From positions 1,550,001 to 1,614,000 of the forward strand of contig JALECJ010000256.1 in assembly GCA_023515745.1 (NCBI GenBank): a stretch of 64,000 nt of DNA, written 5' to 3'. The DNA comes from Amoeboaphelidium protococcarum (Eukaryota; Aphelidiomycota; Aphelidea). Both the position numbers and the translations under genes were made by a program. Positions within the stretch are counted from its first letter, which is position 1; every line of letters starts with the position of its first letter. A model generated the notes under the pieces. That model made no database searches and was not told the DNA's origin. It saw only the letters and a program-made list of their open reading frames with translations. Of the stretch, positions 25,628 to 39,251 are shown in pieces.

Positions 25628-27748
25628 TCACTTTAGATGCGAACCAATTTCTTAAAGAAATGAAGCCAGGGACTCCAACCATAATTTTTACTCATCTTTT
25701 GTGGCAACTTATAATGCTATACATGAAGTGGGTGATTGATGATCATCCGAGACAACAGCTTGTTCATTCTTAACATTCTACTATTCGACCTCCATCTCAT
25801 CAATGTCACTTAGAGATACAGATGATCGCGTGTTATACCGCGGACGCTTAGGCCGCTATTATTGAAGTACCTAGGATAAAGAGCTCTACTCAGTATGATG
25901 GTCAATTTAAGGCTCCAACTTAACAGCTTAGTCTGATGGCATATAATGCACTTCTTATTTCGGAATAGCGAGCTTAATTATCTTGGACTTTAACAATTCT
26001 TATTACTTCAATTACTCTTCTTGGTGATTTACCTGTGCCTTTTGGACAAAGTTGAGCAGAATAGATTCTTCAGGCGTGCGATAATTTATTCGTGATCTAT
26101 GATGAGCATTGTAAAAGTCCAAAGTGCGTTAACTAAGAACCACTTCAATATTCCCATCATTCGCCAAAGCAGGATCTTCCAAGAGTACATCATGGATAAT
26201 ATTATTAGCATTACGCGCTTTTCTCACCCTGCGATACCGTTATTCATCAGCATGTGCAGGACATTTCCACTTGCGATCTTTTTGCTGAGGTGGAATAGTG
26301 AGAGGAGGATTTAAGCAGTCCATGTGGAAATGTAGAGGACAATAATCGCAGGAGATCAGAGTTCCCTTGACAAAGCTCTGTCCGCATTAATGACAAAAAT
26401 GGATAGCACTGCCTAATTTACCACCATCTTCAGCTGTGGTTTAAAGCAATGACGGATTATTACTACTTCCGCCATCAACGTCATTAATACTGGCGGTGGC
26501 GCGTTTGCTTTACGGCGATCTATAATCACTCGCATCCATGTAATCACCCGTAGAGCTTTCACAATGCACTACACACATTGAATACATAAACAAATAAGAA
26601 CATTGATACTTTTTTCTAATTAAAGCAATAATACCGCCAGCAAAATATCTTCTGATAGAACTGGGAAGAGCAAAAGCTTTAGGCTTTACTCTGCTGTCCA
26701 TATTCTTCATCAAATTGGAGAAAATTCCTTCATAAGACCGTGGCTTGGCTTTCTACACTGACGAAATCATTATAAAGATCTACATCCACATTAAGATTTC
26801 AATTTTACCTTCTGTAAACATATTGGGCAGTACCAGTGGTCAAGCTTATCATAATCCTCACGATCCATAGGTGGCTGACAGCATTGGTAGTGAAATGATC
26901 GCGGACAAGACTCGCAGCACACAAGTTCCCCGCTCTGATTACAAAAATCGCAATAATCATGATTAAGCTACACTATAAGGGAATTTAGAAATTATAGTGA
27001 ATAATGAAGATAAGCATAAAATCTTACAGCAGTCTCTGAGAATAATTACGATTATGAGGTGGTACTTGATGACTGTTATCTTTTACTACGCTTCTCCCTT
27101 CCAGCGCTACTACATATGATAAAAAGATTACTCAGATAATGGATGACATGATTTCAGACACAACAAGACTTACAGATTGATTCTGATGATAGCCTTAGGT
27201 GGGAGAAGATCGCCCGGTTTAGGTGGAAGTTTCTAATGCAGTTGATCAATGGGAACAATCTTGGACTCTTGATTAGCCAACTGCAACTCTTCACTCAATC
27301 TCTGAAGAGCGGCAGCATTATTGGAAGACTCCACACCATTTTATAGTCGAGCAGAGTCCCCAGCATTATCTTATATTCCAACAGACTATTTCTTATCAGT
27401 CTTTCTAGGTGAAGGGTCTCTCTGCACTGACGCTGTATTTCGCAGAGATTGCCGCCTTCTACCAGGAGAAGTTCTTGTATTAGGAGAATTTTAATCATCG
27501 ACGGTCTGCTTGGATTAAGCTGAATTATAAACTGACATTGAGGAACGACGGCGTTATCTTCTCTGCGGAGATGCAGCGGCAGTAGTCTACGTAGAGCTTT
27601 ATCGATCAGGATCAGCTTTGCCATGAGGATCTTCTTGCTATTTTCCATCATCGTTCTAATTAAGGTTAGCAGCGGGAGGCAAAGGGGAGGATGACCGTGT
27701 GACAGGTTTACGCATAGATATGACTTTACTTCTTCTGGTCTGAGGCAT
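25628..27748 (-). CDS. RCO1: double-PHD protein of Rco1/PHF12 type
   Basis: Five exons: 27748-27174, 27109-27028, 26967-26809, 26752-26635, 26568-25628 (624 aa). Rco1/PHF12 is a subunit of the Rpd3S-type histone deacetylase complex that reads nucleosomes over transcribed genes. The N-terminus is basic and disordered. PHD1: YCDFCNQSGELVCCESCPRSFHYQCC with WYCPIC. Next comes the family's linker (NLMKNMDSRVKPKAFALPSS, then IRRYF), a strong Rco1 marker. PHD2: FCHQCGQSFVKGTLISCDYCP with HFHMDCLNPP and WKCPAH. A Gln-rich C-terminus follows, written largely with TAR. The four introns (64, 60, 56, 66 nt) all end TGTAG. Confidence 0.87.
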
Positions 27749-28132
27749 CGTATTCTATTACTACTACTACTTTTACGAATGCAGCTACTTCTCTTCTCCA
27801 CGCTTCTCAGCAACCAACAGCAATTTTTGCATAATGTTTGTGCAAGCAGCGACGTCGTCGTCTTTCAGAGTTTTACTCCTTCGCTCGCAATGTGTCTTGA
27901 CCGCTTTTCGCTGACTGATTCGATGTTGTTTGAAATAAGTATAAATTCGCTCTCCTGCCTCCCTGTCTATCTGGCTGACTGACTCTCGCAATGAAGGATA
28001 GATTTAGAGAGCACTCATCTATTTAAACCACATGTTGAGCGAATGATATATAAAGCGGTACAGTTTAATAGAAAATATTAAAAAATTAACGTGTTTTCAT
28101 ATATCGCGTCATTTTCTAACAAAGTCCGAGAC
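27749..28132. other. intergenic, no recognisable gene
   Basis: About 384 bp between two minus-strand genes. Small open frames only. Confidence 0.4.
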
Positions 28133-31100
28133 TCATAGTTTAAACTCCTTCAGATCAGTCTCATCGGTAACGAAAGAGGCCAGATCCATTTTTTAAAATA
28201 CGTTCTCCACTTCACTTTTGAGCGTCTCATCTAGATTTTTGAATGAGCCTAAATCGAACGTTCCATCAGCATTGTTAAGCATGTTCAACAATGCGCCTTT
28301 CGCATGAGATTTGACTGCCACAGAACGATCGCCACAGCACTTGATCATCAATTTCACCAGACTTTCAATCTCAGATGAGCTTAATTTAGTCAATAATTTT
28401 CTATTTTCTATGCTAATATACCTAACACAAGTCAACGCTGCGATTTTGAAATCCCCAAACTCACTCTACATCATGGCTATGATCTATTCAACATGTTACA
28501 GATTTCCTGTAGCAACTACGTAACACGTTATACAAACCAGAGCCTTCTCACTTACTGCAGCACGCATAGCCTAAACGATTGAGGTAAGAATGCTCAAAAC
28601 TGATTACTCTAAGCCTAGTTGCTGAAGCAATTCCACACGCCTCAGAACGATGAATTACAAACCGGTCAGCGATCCTAGAATCAAATCATTAGAGCTGTCA
28701 ACGGATATCTGCAATACCTTCTTCAACAAAAAGGTTCGATTTTCACTTGGGCATTAGTCATCAAGTGCATACGCGCAGGAACATAGGCAGAGTGCACGCC
28801 GAAAGCCTTCGCCCGACTAATGCCATTGGTCTGGACTGCTCAACTAATTGTATAAGCTTTGCAATATACCAGTAGACAGAGTACGGCCACGCGTGACTTT
28901 AGGATCCAGACAGAGCCATAACGCCATCAATACTCCTTCCCGAACTTCAAGATCTTCATCCTTAACACCCTTTTCAAGTTCTTTAGCCACAGAGTCCAAA
29001 TTTGGAACGTGTTGAATGAACAAGGACATACACGTTCTTGCCTACCCTCTGATACGAGCATCCTTATCACACAGAGACTTGATAAAAGTTCGTTGCAATT
29101 AAGGCATAAATGGGCGCATGGATTATGGAACTTTAAGCATTAACTTGTCCAGAATAGCGAGCAATAAACATTTGACTTTCCACTACTACTTATCGCTCAT
29201 CATTCTAATGATAGGGCCACAGATCTGAACCACAAACGGCTTTATCGCATTCTCATTTGTCAAGCTTAATACCAAATCAAGAGCCGTGGCGCCCTGCTCT
29301 TTCACAGCCGCGTCACCAAATTGAAGACATTACATGCACAATGCAACCACCTACTAGATGCCTTTCGGCAGACAAAATCCATCCACTACAACGCCCTGAA
29401 ATTCAGAGCACGATTCACCGACAAGCTTATCTTTTACAGTTTTTATAGCTTCATAAAGCGGCTGAATGAATAAAGAAACATCATCCTTCTGTGCCAAAGA
29501 CACCAATGAATTCATCGTGGCCCAAGCAACTTCCACTACATCCTCATCCCCTTCAACCAGAGAACTACACTACATAGTGATCAAATGTTCAATCCAGTCA
29601 GAAAAGACCGTCGACAGGTCGGTCACTTTAGTTAGTTCAACCATATTCTTAAGCACAATGCAGGCAGCGCGTCTTGTATCCAAATCCTTCTACGGCTGAA
29701 CGTTTTCTGCAAGCTTAACTAACAACATATTTATAGTGGACTCATCATCAATCTTGTTGATAAGCGACTTGAGCAGATCCATAATAGCCGAACCATCGTC
29801 TTCCTCAAGAGCCTCCATAACAGGTTACATTAGAGACATGAAACATTTTGACACTGCTACGGGATGTGCCACTTCTAGAAGCGCGGTCAACGCTTTCAAT
29901 TTGAACCTTGTCAATGGCTAATGCACCAAACTAGGAGCAATAAGAGGCAATACCGCAGGTTTAACCACCAAAATATTCTTGATAGCATCAAGCGGCCGAT
30001 TATCCGTAATAAACGCATCCACTTGCATATCTTCCATCAACTTTGGCACGATTAACTCGATCACCTTGTTACCCACGTGACCATGTAATCTATCAAAGCC
30101 TACAGCAGCAACAGCTCTTATCTCGGCATCTTCATCCAGGAGACCATACTTGATACAAGGTAATATCTGGGACATGTAGTGTTCCACAGAAACTTTAGAC
30201 GCGCACTTCAGTACTTCTGCCAGACCAACACTGCCACCTTTTCTCAAAACAGCGTCCGGCTACTAGGCATAAGAGGTGATAATAGGAAGAGAGTTGACAA
30301 GCACCTGATCACCGAGCTTAACCACCAACTCGCCGAGAGAACCAGCAGCGGTCTGCCGCTTATCATCATCTGGACTAGATAGATTGTCAACAATTACTTT
30401 CATCATAGAGCCAATAATTTCCTTCAGAGTCTTCGTGGTATTAGACACAAGAGCCTTCCAAATGTTGATAGACACGTGCCTCACGGCATTATTCACATCG
30501 GAGCGCATGATGTAAACGGACGCAAGTACCTCCTGATAACGTTCAAGTCCCAACGCGGCAATAATAGCTTTTCTACCAGTCTCAAAGCTAGTCGTATCCT
30601 CGTCCGCCTGCTCAAGCTAGGATCTGTTAATATTTCCAATTGTGAAAAGTAAATCTCCAAGCAATTGCACAGAGCTGAGACGAATACGATAATTTCCACT
30701 GAAAAGACTTCCTTCCAGCTCTGGTAGTAATATCTCAATGGCAGTCTTGGAAAATTTCTCCACCAAAACTTTACCAGCTTTCATCGCAGATTCACGCACC
30801 ATATCATTCTCATCGGCCAGTCCATTCAGAACCATCGGTACAGTAGCTGCAATATATGGAATAAACTTATCGTTGAATAAAGCCGCCAAGAACATCAACA
30901 AAGATATATGAGCTTCCTTGACATTAGGATCACTTGCACTGGCCCCGGATAAAACTTCGGGGAATATAGAATTAAGTTTAACTACACCTAGAGCCAGTGC
31001 AATCTCAGCGAGACCTTAGGCGGCACCTTGACGATCTACAGCATTAGCTCCGCTTTTCAACACCACAAACAGATCTGATATCAGTAATGGAAGTTCCTCC

Positions 31101-34100
31101 TCGCCCAGCTTGGACATAAGTTATCCTAAAGCACGAGCCATTACAGATCGAACCTCAGGCACTGGGTCGCATAACACCTCCCTCAACAGTGGCAGAAGCT
31201 GAGTGATGTAAATCGTAAGATCCTTCTTGTCCACAAGACTAGATATAGTAACAACAGACTAGCCAGCACTAATTTTTGCATCACCCGTTCTCTCCTTCAG
31301 CCCACGCAATATAACCGGCATAGTGAGAGCTAGTGACGGCGCATCAACGTAGTGAGCAAATTTGACGTTATTCAACTAGACTAATGCATGAGCACTATGT
31401 TTGGCGGGGTCCGCGAGCGCATTCAGCAGTTGATTAGCCATTTTTTTGATTTCAGGATTGATAATGATAGAGACGTACTTCTCGAGAGCCGCCTTTGCAG
31501 ACTTCTAAACATTTGCATGACTGTCACTGAGAGCACGCGTCAACTTTGGAATGATCAGCGGAAGACTCAGAGCCAACTGACGCGGAGCCAAAAACGCCAT
31601 GGAGCCCAACATTTCGCAACTGGCCGCCTTGCTTCTCCACTTAATCTCATCCAGACCGGCTAATACTGATGGCAGAACAACCTTTACCGAGTGAGAACTA
31701 AGATTGCTCATGACTACTTTAGCGGCATCAATAGCTGCCAATCTAACATCGGAAGAGGAATCACCAAAGCAAGTGAGAAGGCACGGTAATACATCCATCA
31801 AGTACGGCTCAAACAACCGTTTGATAATCATGGCCAATGCTTCAATAATGAACATGGCTCCCTACTTCTTTTCCACAGACTTTTTATCATTTGAACATTC
31901 TGTAATCTTCTTGATCAAATCAAAATCCGTAAAGGCTTTTAAACCCACACCAGATACAACTCCAGCAAGACCAAAAGCAGAGCCTCTTCTAGTGGCAAAA
32001 GAAGTATTCTCAGTAGCATCTTGAAAGAGATCTTTTATGTACCTGGTACTATCTTTTCTCTTCATACGAATCAATGGAGGTAAGCACTCGGCCACTGCAA
32101 TTTGAATAGACTCGGATGGAATAGACAGCGCTTTAAATAACTACTTCAAGACGTAATCCACGCGCTCCGACTGAGCATCCAGAAATTCAGCTGCAGTACC
32201 TAACAGAATAATGACTGCTTGACGAATACGATCATCGCGATCAGTGTCAGAAGAAGAACCACCAGTCTCACTCTCGACATGACGGCACAAGACATCAAGA
32301 GCTGCGTCTGTTGCATCTTGCGCCAAGTTAGTAATAACATTCTCACCAACCTTCAACATGGTCTCTCTAACCTGCTGCTGAACATCTCCCAGCGCGCCAG
32401 GCTTATCAATCATAAACTCCAGTAATTGAGGAAGATGCTGCTTTTAAAACTACAGATCAGACTCAAGTAGTACTTGCGCACAACACAATCTCGACTACCA
32501 AGGATCCTTCTTGTCCAACGATTCCGGGATAACAAGTCCGAATCGATCAAACTCTGGTTTGATAGGCTTTGACAGATCTACATACAAGTCACAAACTGCC
32601 TTCACGGATTACTCAAAAGTTTAAGGAAACGACAGAACGGCGGATGCAATAGACTTGGCGACACATTGTGCCACATCTAAACTGTCAACAGCCGCCTCAC
32701 TGGATATGAATGGCATCAAATGCGAGAGATATTCAGCGTCCATCTAAAATCCACTTTCCATCCACAATTTTTAAGCCAGAAGTCTAACTTTATCATCGTT
32801 ATCACTTCTCAAGATCCAGATCTTATACTTCAGTGCATCCAATACGCTTAAGAACGTCCCAAAATCAACGCATTGCAGACACGCATAACGAACATTGACG
32901 TCCGCAGACAATAAACCATCCACAAATAACTAACACTGCTTCGATAAGAACTGTCTGACATCAACAGTCTAAGCTCTTGCTACAAATGCCTTGACAAGAC
33001 GAGAGCTGTGCTACGGATTTCCTGTAATCAGGCCTTTCACCAACGAGAAATAAGCAGAGAAAAGTCTATAGGACGCAACAGAAACTTCACAATGACTGGC
33101 TACAAGGTAGACACATTCATCAGTCAGAGACAAGAGTGATCTAGCTTCTGCTCCCTTGATCTAAACACGCTTTGGCTCCAGTATCATGCGGAATAAAGGA
33201 AATACCAAGGGGAAAACATCTGAAGGCAAGGACCTCTTCAGACTAAAGTCTGCAGCGATACATAATTCAAACAACGTCAGAATGATGCGCTGCACTTGTA
33301 CAGTCAACTCTTCTTGAAGCCAATTCTCAGGAACATGCACAGCTCCTGAAAGTCTAAAGCATGCACTCAATATTGCTCCACTGAGTTGCGCCAATTCATC
33401 TTGTTATAATCGAGCCAGGAGGTTGTGCAAAGAACTGAAGCAATAACCAGAGAGCTTCAACTAATCAAATCTTAATTCCCATGGTCGTACTATGACGCAC
33501 AAATCAATTGCAACATCTAGAACATCATATAAAGTGAAATGCAGAGATTGCGTAGAACTGGCTAGACCAATCAGCAATTACATACCGACTTAAGCTTTTG
33601 CCAACAGGTTCTGGACGCGTCTTCTACATTCCGCCTCCTCCTTCAAAGCGTTGTCCCTGGCAGCTTGTTCTTTTGGCGTCAACTTTCGATTTTTAGCTAA
33701 ATATGCAGCATCTTCCAGCTCAGCCTTAGACTTCTTTCCATTGCGGCGACCTTATTCAATATCTTTGAGTAGAGGATCAAAGCACAATTCGCCATCGTTG
33801 CCACTCCAAATCGTAAAATCTTCCTCCTTTAATAGAGACAACTCCTGCAGCGGAACATGTTCAACAGCTTTAGTGACAAGAGTCTATCTCTTATCATTGG
33901 TAGCAACTAGATACACTTGTTGAGCCAAATTAATAGCCGCCTGACACCGAATTCTACTACTTGGATTAGAAATCCCACTTTGACCGAAAACAATAGAGCA
34001 CAAACTCTCAAAATTGGACTCAACAAAGTTGTCAACAGATACCTTGGTCCATTAAAAGCAATTTCCTAAGAGCTCTAACCAGAAAGAACTGGCGCCTTGT

Positions 34101-34687
34101 ACGAGTGGATGACTAGCCAGTAAAGCCGCGTCCAAAAGCAAGCGAACCAATTCATCACTTGCCGGTGGAGCAGGATGAACAGTAAACAATCGGCCAACCA
34201 ACCAGCGAGTACGACGCGTTAATAGATCAACCTTAAATGAATCGGCAGTTTAATCGTCTAAAGTATCCAAATACAACTAGACTTTACCAAGCATGGTAGA
34301 TTTTAGTCCCGCAATGTCCAGTTTAAGAAACTCTTACTCATATGCCGTTTTGAACGCAAAATCTACCACTCCTGCCTCTCTCTTCAGCAGTCCGTAAATG
34401 AATCCATCACATATCAGCTGCAATACTACAGGAGTACAATGAACCTGTAAGAGCTTAATCCAGACACTTAGTAAACACTGATACTACTCCACTCCCTGTA
34501 ACTTGCAATAATATCTCTCATTCAAGAAGAAAGGTATGCTTTTATCAGATGCCAACTTCTTTTGCAGTTCAACGTGTAACTTGCCGTTCTATTGCAACAA
34601 TACACTCAATTCAGTATCTAGACACTATAAAATCTCAAAAGGCACCTTAATTACCGGAATATCTAAACTTTTAATCACTTTATCCAT
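28133..34687 (-). CDS. GCN1: GCN1, HEAT-repeat activator of the Gcn2 kinase
   Basis: A single 2184-codon frame with no intron (every recognisable piece shares one codon grid from ATG at 34687 to TGA at 28135-28133). Gcn1 binds stalled and colliding ribosomes and passes the uncharged-tRNA signal to Gcn2, which phosphorylates eIF2alpha. The protein is HEAT repeats throughout. The eEF3-like part is the most conserved: TSFATRRGSAFGLAGVVSG, FEPYLMDVLPCLLTCFGD, VMSNLSSHSVKVVLPSVLA, SKAASCEMLGSMAFLAP. It is shorter than yeast and human Gcn1 (about 2670 aa); the N-terminal third seems reduced. TAR codons are numerous and evenly spread. No rival frame is credible over this length. Confidence 0.95.
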
Positions 34688-34854
34688 CTTGAAGTGTTGA
34701 AAATAATGGTGAGAGCGCGTCAAGCAAAAGCAAAGAAGGAAAGGGAAAGCGCCCGAAGAAGTAGAAATAGAAACACTATAGAATCGAGATAACTTACCTA
34801 ATGCATTCTTTCATTGATTCAAAATATGATTAAGATCTTGTTTGAAAATTATTA

Positions 34855-35949
34855 TCACAACTCCTGATGCTTAATACCAGTGTACAAGAAGGACAGCTGA
34901 TAGGGCAGTTCTCCGAATCTGGCACCGTACAGTAGACCCATAACTATGATCTGATATAACAGTTGAACATTCCGGTTTGCAAAATTAATCACGAGACCAC
35001 CAAGACAGATCAGAGCCAGGTCAATGTGCTTGAAAAACACGGGGAATATACAATAGTATGTGTAGAAGGTGGCCAAATAAGCTCCAACATAGATCAAGAA
35101 AGCGACGCGCGGCTCCAGATAGCGTTTGAACTTGAGCGTGTGCAGAAAGAGCGAGATGGTGACGCTGAAACCGGCAAACAGCGCCATCAGCTTCAAGTGA
35201 TACATCTCCTCTTGTGTCACTCTGTCTAGGAAGCGCATGTAATTAAGAAAGAATCCAATATAATGCTTGGCCCAAATATAAAATGATTTAGTGACCAACG
35301 CGCCAATCTTGAAGAATGTGACATTATCCACAGAGTCTGCCACCTCGTACGCATCTCTAAATCTAGTTCTCGGCCACAAGTCACGATAAAAGTATGGAAA
35401 GAATACCATGATGGCTTCAAATAGCACGGTATTTCTGTACAGATTGTAGAAGCGATCGTCAAAGTACGTGGAGTGAAACACATTCAGCAGCGCGTAAAAG
35501 GAGTTTTCAACCACAAAGCCGTAAGAGATTGCCTTCTTCTCAGTAAAATACCCAGAGCCGTAATTGTTCTTAGGCAGGAAAGTGAAAGTCATGATAGCCA
35601 CAGTTGATTGCAGAAGACCCGTCACAGGTAAAGTCCATGGCAGCCAGGTTGCATTGTACCACTCAAAATCGTAAAAGTAAAGAAACAGCGAGGTGATCCA
35701 TTGAACCAGATAGAACATGCCAACCACACGATGCACATAAAACTTCTTGTCAGAAAATAGGTGAGCCAAAAATTTGATTCTTCTTGTGAGAGCATTTCCA
35801 GACTAAATCTCAATACGGTCAGAGTCTGCCAAATGAAGTCCGTCGCTGTCGCTTTCAGTTTGCTTTTACTAATCGCCGTCTTGTAGCTATGCTTTCAACT
35901 TTGCGATAGGATCATTGTGATCTATTAAAAGATCTGTTTCAACAGTCAT
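34855..35949 (-). CDS. multi-pass membrane protein, family not recognised
   Basis: A 364-aa protein from one exon. A charged ~60-residue N-terminus with UAR-encoded Gln precedes about seven or eight hydrophobic segments (for example MFYLVQWITSLFLYFY, LLQSTVAIMTFTF, LMALFAGFSVTISLFL, VAFLIYVGAYLATFYTYY, LALICLGGLVINF). Aromatic residues (Tyr, Phe, Trp) are unusually frequent. The start at 35949 is the first ATG of the open frame; a later ATG at 35769 would remove the charged part. No catalytic or transport motif that I know is visible. It reads as an uncharacterised eukaryotic membrane protein. The codons and lack of interruption show that it is real. Confidence 0.8.
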
Positions 35950-36489
35950 TACTCAATAATACCGAGATGAAAAGTATAACTACTATACTGGGACTATAAG
36001 TATGACTATTTAAAGAGTAAAAAGTTAAACGAACGGCCGTTTGGGCGACTAGACGCGTTGTGGCGCATTTGTTTACATAAACGAGCCGAAATAAATTAGT
36101 TGAAACCCACGTTGTCTCCACTGCAGAGAATCCATTACACGCAATCATTAAATTGAATTGGCCGGAGAGACATTGTGCCAGGACTAAGGATCTGCAGGTG
36201 ACGACTCCATTGATTAGTATTTTACAGACGATACATGCACAGATATGTCCCTACAGCCATGGCAAGACAATGAAAGTGCAAGCGAAGCAGCGAGAATTCA
36301 GTAATGAAAGACAGCATGTATGATTTGGACATATTGTGTTTCAAATAGAACACCGTTGAGTGACGGCTCAATCAAAGCAGCCTTGTTCAATCATTCATCG
36401 CATATAAAATCATATTAAATGCTCAGAAACACACCAATCACGTTGCAATCAATTTTCTTTTTCTGAAACCAAACAATAATAGATAGCAC
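35950..36489. other. intergenic with a copy of the permease 3' end
   Basis: About 540 bp. It holds an ACGCGT hexamer at 36053 and, at about 36144-36249, sequence closely similar to the last ~105 bp of the permease gene and its flank at 41637-41743, then the empty-site sequence CCTACAGC at 36250-36257 that corresponds to the TIR-element target. Confidence 0.6.
36144..36249 (+). repeat. segmental-duplication flank: relic of the permease 3' end
   Basis: By eye about 90% identical to 41637-41743, which codes (minus strand) for the C-terminal ~34 residues of the amino-acid permease. Here no permease body is attached. A third, much more diverged copy lies at about 38608-38712. These copies mark the edges of the duplicated units that carry the kinase-like genes. 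Confidence 0.75.
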
Positions 36490-38445
36490 ATGTAAAAAGG
36501 TTCCACAAATCAAGAGTAAGTTGATACCAAGGTGGTGGTATACGACAGACCGCATAGAGAAGTTATCCAATACATCCCTATTGATCGTGATTGTTCATCG
36601 TCCAGTTCTTCGAGTGGTGCTAGTTAATCCTTTATCATGTCTATGGAGCATATTTAATGCTTTGAGTGGAAGTAAGGTGAAGAAGAGTATATTGCATCTA
36701 TGCTCCGACATGTTCATGATAAACAGTCATAATCATAATCTTAACAGTTGGCGCAGGTTGACGCGATCTATAATTGTTTGGAAGCTGTTGCAGAGATTGG
36801 GTGTCAGTAGAGGCGTAATTTATCTGAAGAGTAGTAAAACAGGTACTTGTCTTAGGTGAGTGAGAAAAAGTATTAAAAGTACTCTGATAATAAGACAGTT
36901 ATTGCCAGAGAGAATGAGCTGGATGGTCCTTAAGATTTAGTACTTGCGATTTTAAAGTCTTGTATGTCTGAAGCTCAGCTATAAGGATGGTAATGGTTTA
37001 AGAATTCGCATTTTGACTAGAAGACTTTGGAAAATCCTCTGAGTCCGTTAACGTTAAGAGTATATGGTCGCATATTAGCTAAGCCTGATTTTATGTTAAG
37101 TCTGAGGAGTGTCATTGACCAAGTTGAGCTGGTTGGGCCTATGGTGTCAGTAAAGCGTGATTTCTCTATATTGTCAAGAACTTCCAATCGATACTCTGCT
37201 GTTGACTCTTAGTTTAGCCCCCTACCTAATTCAAAAAGATAAAAGATATAAGAAGATGGCGATGTTATAACGTCAGAGTAATTTGAAAATGAGTACGTTT
37301 GCAAGGCTACCAATTATGGTGTGTGCTTTATGTAGCGCGTTTTCCCCATGCTGAGCATTGAGTAGGTGACTGAAATCTTTGGTGAAGATTGGTTTGTATA
37401 TGTACCGTTAATATCTCATAGATAATTGAGTATAGTACGCGTGGATGCTCTCAAGATTGGCTCAAGCAAATGCGTGTCAGCTTATTATACTCGTCCATGT
37501 ACCGGGCGAGACATGGCCTAGTTGTTGAATGCTTGGTCTTAATGGGCTGTGAGTGTATTTGGCCAATTGATTGAAGTTAAAGATAAAATCAATGCTAATA
37601 AGTTTATATCTTGCTGGGTACCTCCATAAAGTATTGTTGACACTTGTTTTAAGTTCAAAATTGACATCAGGAAACTCTAGCCAATGCCTTCATTTTATAA
37701 TCCAATGTATAAGTATGATAATGAGAAGGTGTTTAAGTTTTATAGTTGGTGGACTCTGAATTCATCAGGATTAGAAATGGTTAATATGGTCATGAATTTG
37801 CGGGATTTAGATTTACCTTGGCATCAAGCGTATCGCTTAATTGTTATGCCGGTTTATCATGGTGACTTGTCCAGTCATCCGCCTACCTCGGCATCGAAGT
37901 TGGTTTCTGTATTGAAATAGGTGGTAAAATAGTTGAATATTATAATGAACCGCGAAGGATTGTGTCATTGTGACTTGAGGCCTCAGAATGTCTGCTGGAA
38001 GACCGCAGCTTTGGAAGATGTGGTTTTAATTGACTATGATTTGACAACAGGGACTGAATTGCCTGTCCCTAAACGTAAGTCGGCGCACGACAATGGACCA
38101 GATGATATGGTTGTGAAGAATCATGATCTTTGGGCTTTTGGGGTAATGATTTTGTAATTGACAACGCTGCCGTTTGATGGATAAAGTCTCCATTAGTTTA
38201 ACTGGGGTTGGGTCACTGATAGAAGAGAATAGCTTAGATTACAGCCTCAGCATCTCCCTATCGAAAATTTGGATGATCACTTCAAGTTTAAAGACGTGTT
38301 TGAACCGCATAAGGATAAATTGCTCAAGTTGGTGGAAATGTGCCTGTAAAGTGACAAGTTTAGGTGTCATCTTAGCGGTGGTGATTAAAGCATGTCCCAG
38401 TTCCTTGATGATTGGGAAGCTGAATTGAAATCGAGTAAGAACTGA
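36490..38445 (+). CDS. kinase-like protein, paralogue 1 of 3 (Crinkler/effector-kinase-like)
   Basis: A 651-aa protein from one exon, start ATG-TAA-AAA (Met-Gln-Lys). The N-terminal ~400 residues match no family I know. The C-terminal ~220 residues have kinase landmarks: hinge-like LIVMPVYHGDL, catalytic loop CHCDLRPQNV (H-x-D-x4-N) near residue 493, metal-binding Asp in LIDYDL, and DLWAFGVMIL (subdomain IX Asp). A clear glycine loop and VAIK lysine are not seen. The short CDLRPQN-type loop resembles kinases of the Crinkler (CRN) group in parasitic and symbiotic eukaryotes; that link is inference. There is no signal peptide. Gln is encoded very largely by TAA/TAG. It forms a tandem pair with the gene at 39511 and has an inverted third copy at 50.4-52.4 kb. 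Confidence 0.75.
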
Positions 38446-38720
38446 GCTGCTTCCGCGTATGGCGCTGTGAAGAAGATTATAAATGACATTATAATACCTT
38501 AACTGCAACTTTGTAACTATCCTTTTGATTTCTTTATATCAACTTTTCATAAAATACACTATGCTATTTCGCATCAGACATAACATCGATTGCAAAGAAT
38601 CTCAGTCAGTCATTAAATTTCATTTGCCGGAGAAACGTTAAACAATGACTCAGTCTCGAATTGTGTTGACTACGCAGATGGGTATCTTACAGACGACACA
38701 TTCATAGATGTTCCTGCAGC
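38446..38720. other. spacer between tandem kinase-like genes, left of the TIR element
   Basis: Downstream sequence of paralogue 1, including (about 38608-38712) a diverged copy of the permease-end repeat, up to the 8-bp target duplication CCTGCAGC at 38713-38720. Confidence 0.6.
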
Positions 38721-39251
38721 TAGCACTCCCCACGGTCTGACGGTCCGGCATAAGGTCCGGTCTGGACCGGTCTCATAGTGAAGTCGGCTCAATAAATCAA
38801 TGTTACTTCAGCCTTTTATAGAGCTAATCAAGGTTTTAAAGCTCCCTCATTGTTTCATAAACAAATACTCAGCGTGGCGCAAGATAATCATATACTCGCG
38901 CTTACCGACAGCACAAATTAACAATGGCGTCATTCGTTTTAAGTGTATTACGCTCTTCATAATCGTCTTAATTGTGTTCAAACATGTATAAGTAGCTATT
39001 ATCGATAACTCAATATTGAATTACGCGAAGCTACGGTATTTTATAATCGTTATTCACGCGTTAAGTCATGGTTACAATGGCCACGCTGATATATCTCTTG
39101 GACCGGTCTAGACCGGTCTGTCTGCGGTCCTGGGCCAACGGTTCAGTCTATGCACGGTCCTGGACCGAATGGTCAAATGACGGACCGGTCTTGCGGACGG
39201 ACCGGTCCCGGACCAAAAAAAGCGGTCTGCTTTGGACCGTGGGGAGTGCTA
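38721..39251. mobile_element. non-autonomous TIR element (hAT-like MITE), 531 bp
   Basis: The ends are a perfect 17-bp inverted repeat: TAGCACTCCCCACGGTC at 38721-38737 and its reverse complement at 39235-39251. They are flanked by an exact 8-bp direct repeat CCTGCAGC (38713-38720 and 39252-39259). The paralogous unengaged site upstream of kinase copy 1 reads CCTACAGC (36250-36257) with no insertion, so this is a filled/empty site pair. Subterminal regions carry many GGTCCGG/GGACCGGTC motifs, likely transposase binding sites. There is no transposase frame inside. An 8-bp duplication plus a T/C-A-G-like end suggests the hAT superfamily, though the terminal consensus fit is partial. Confidence 0.85.
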
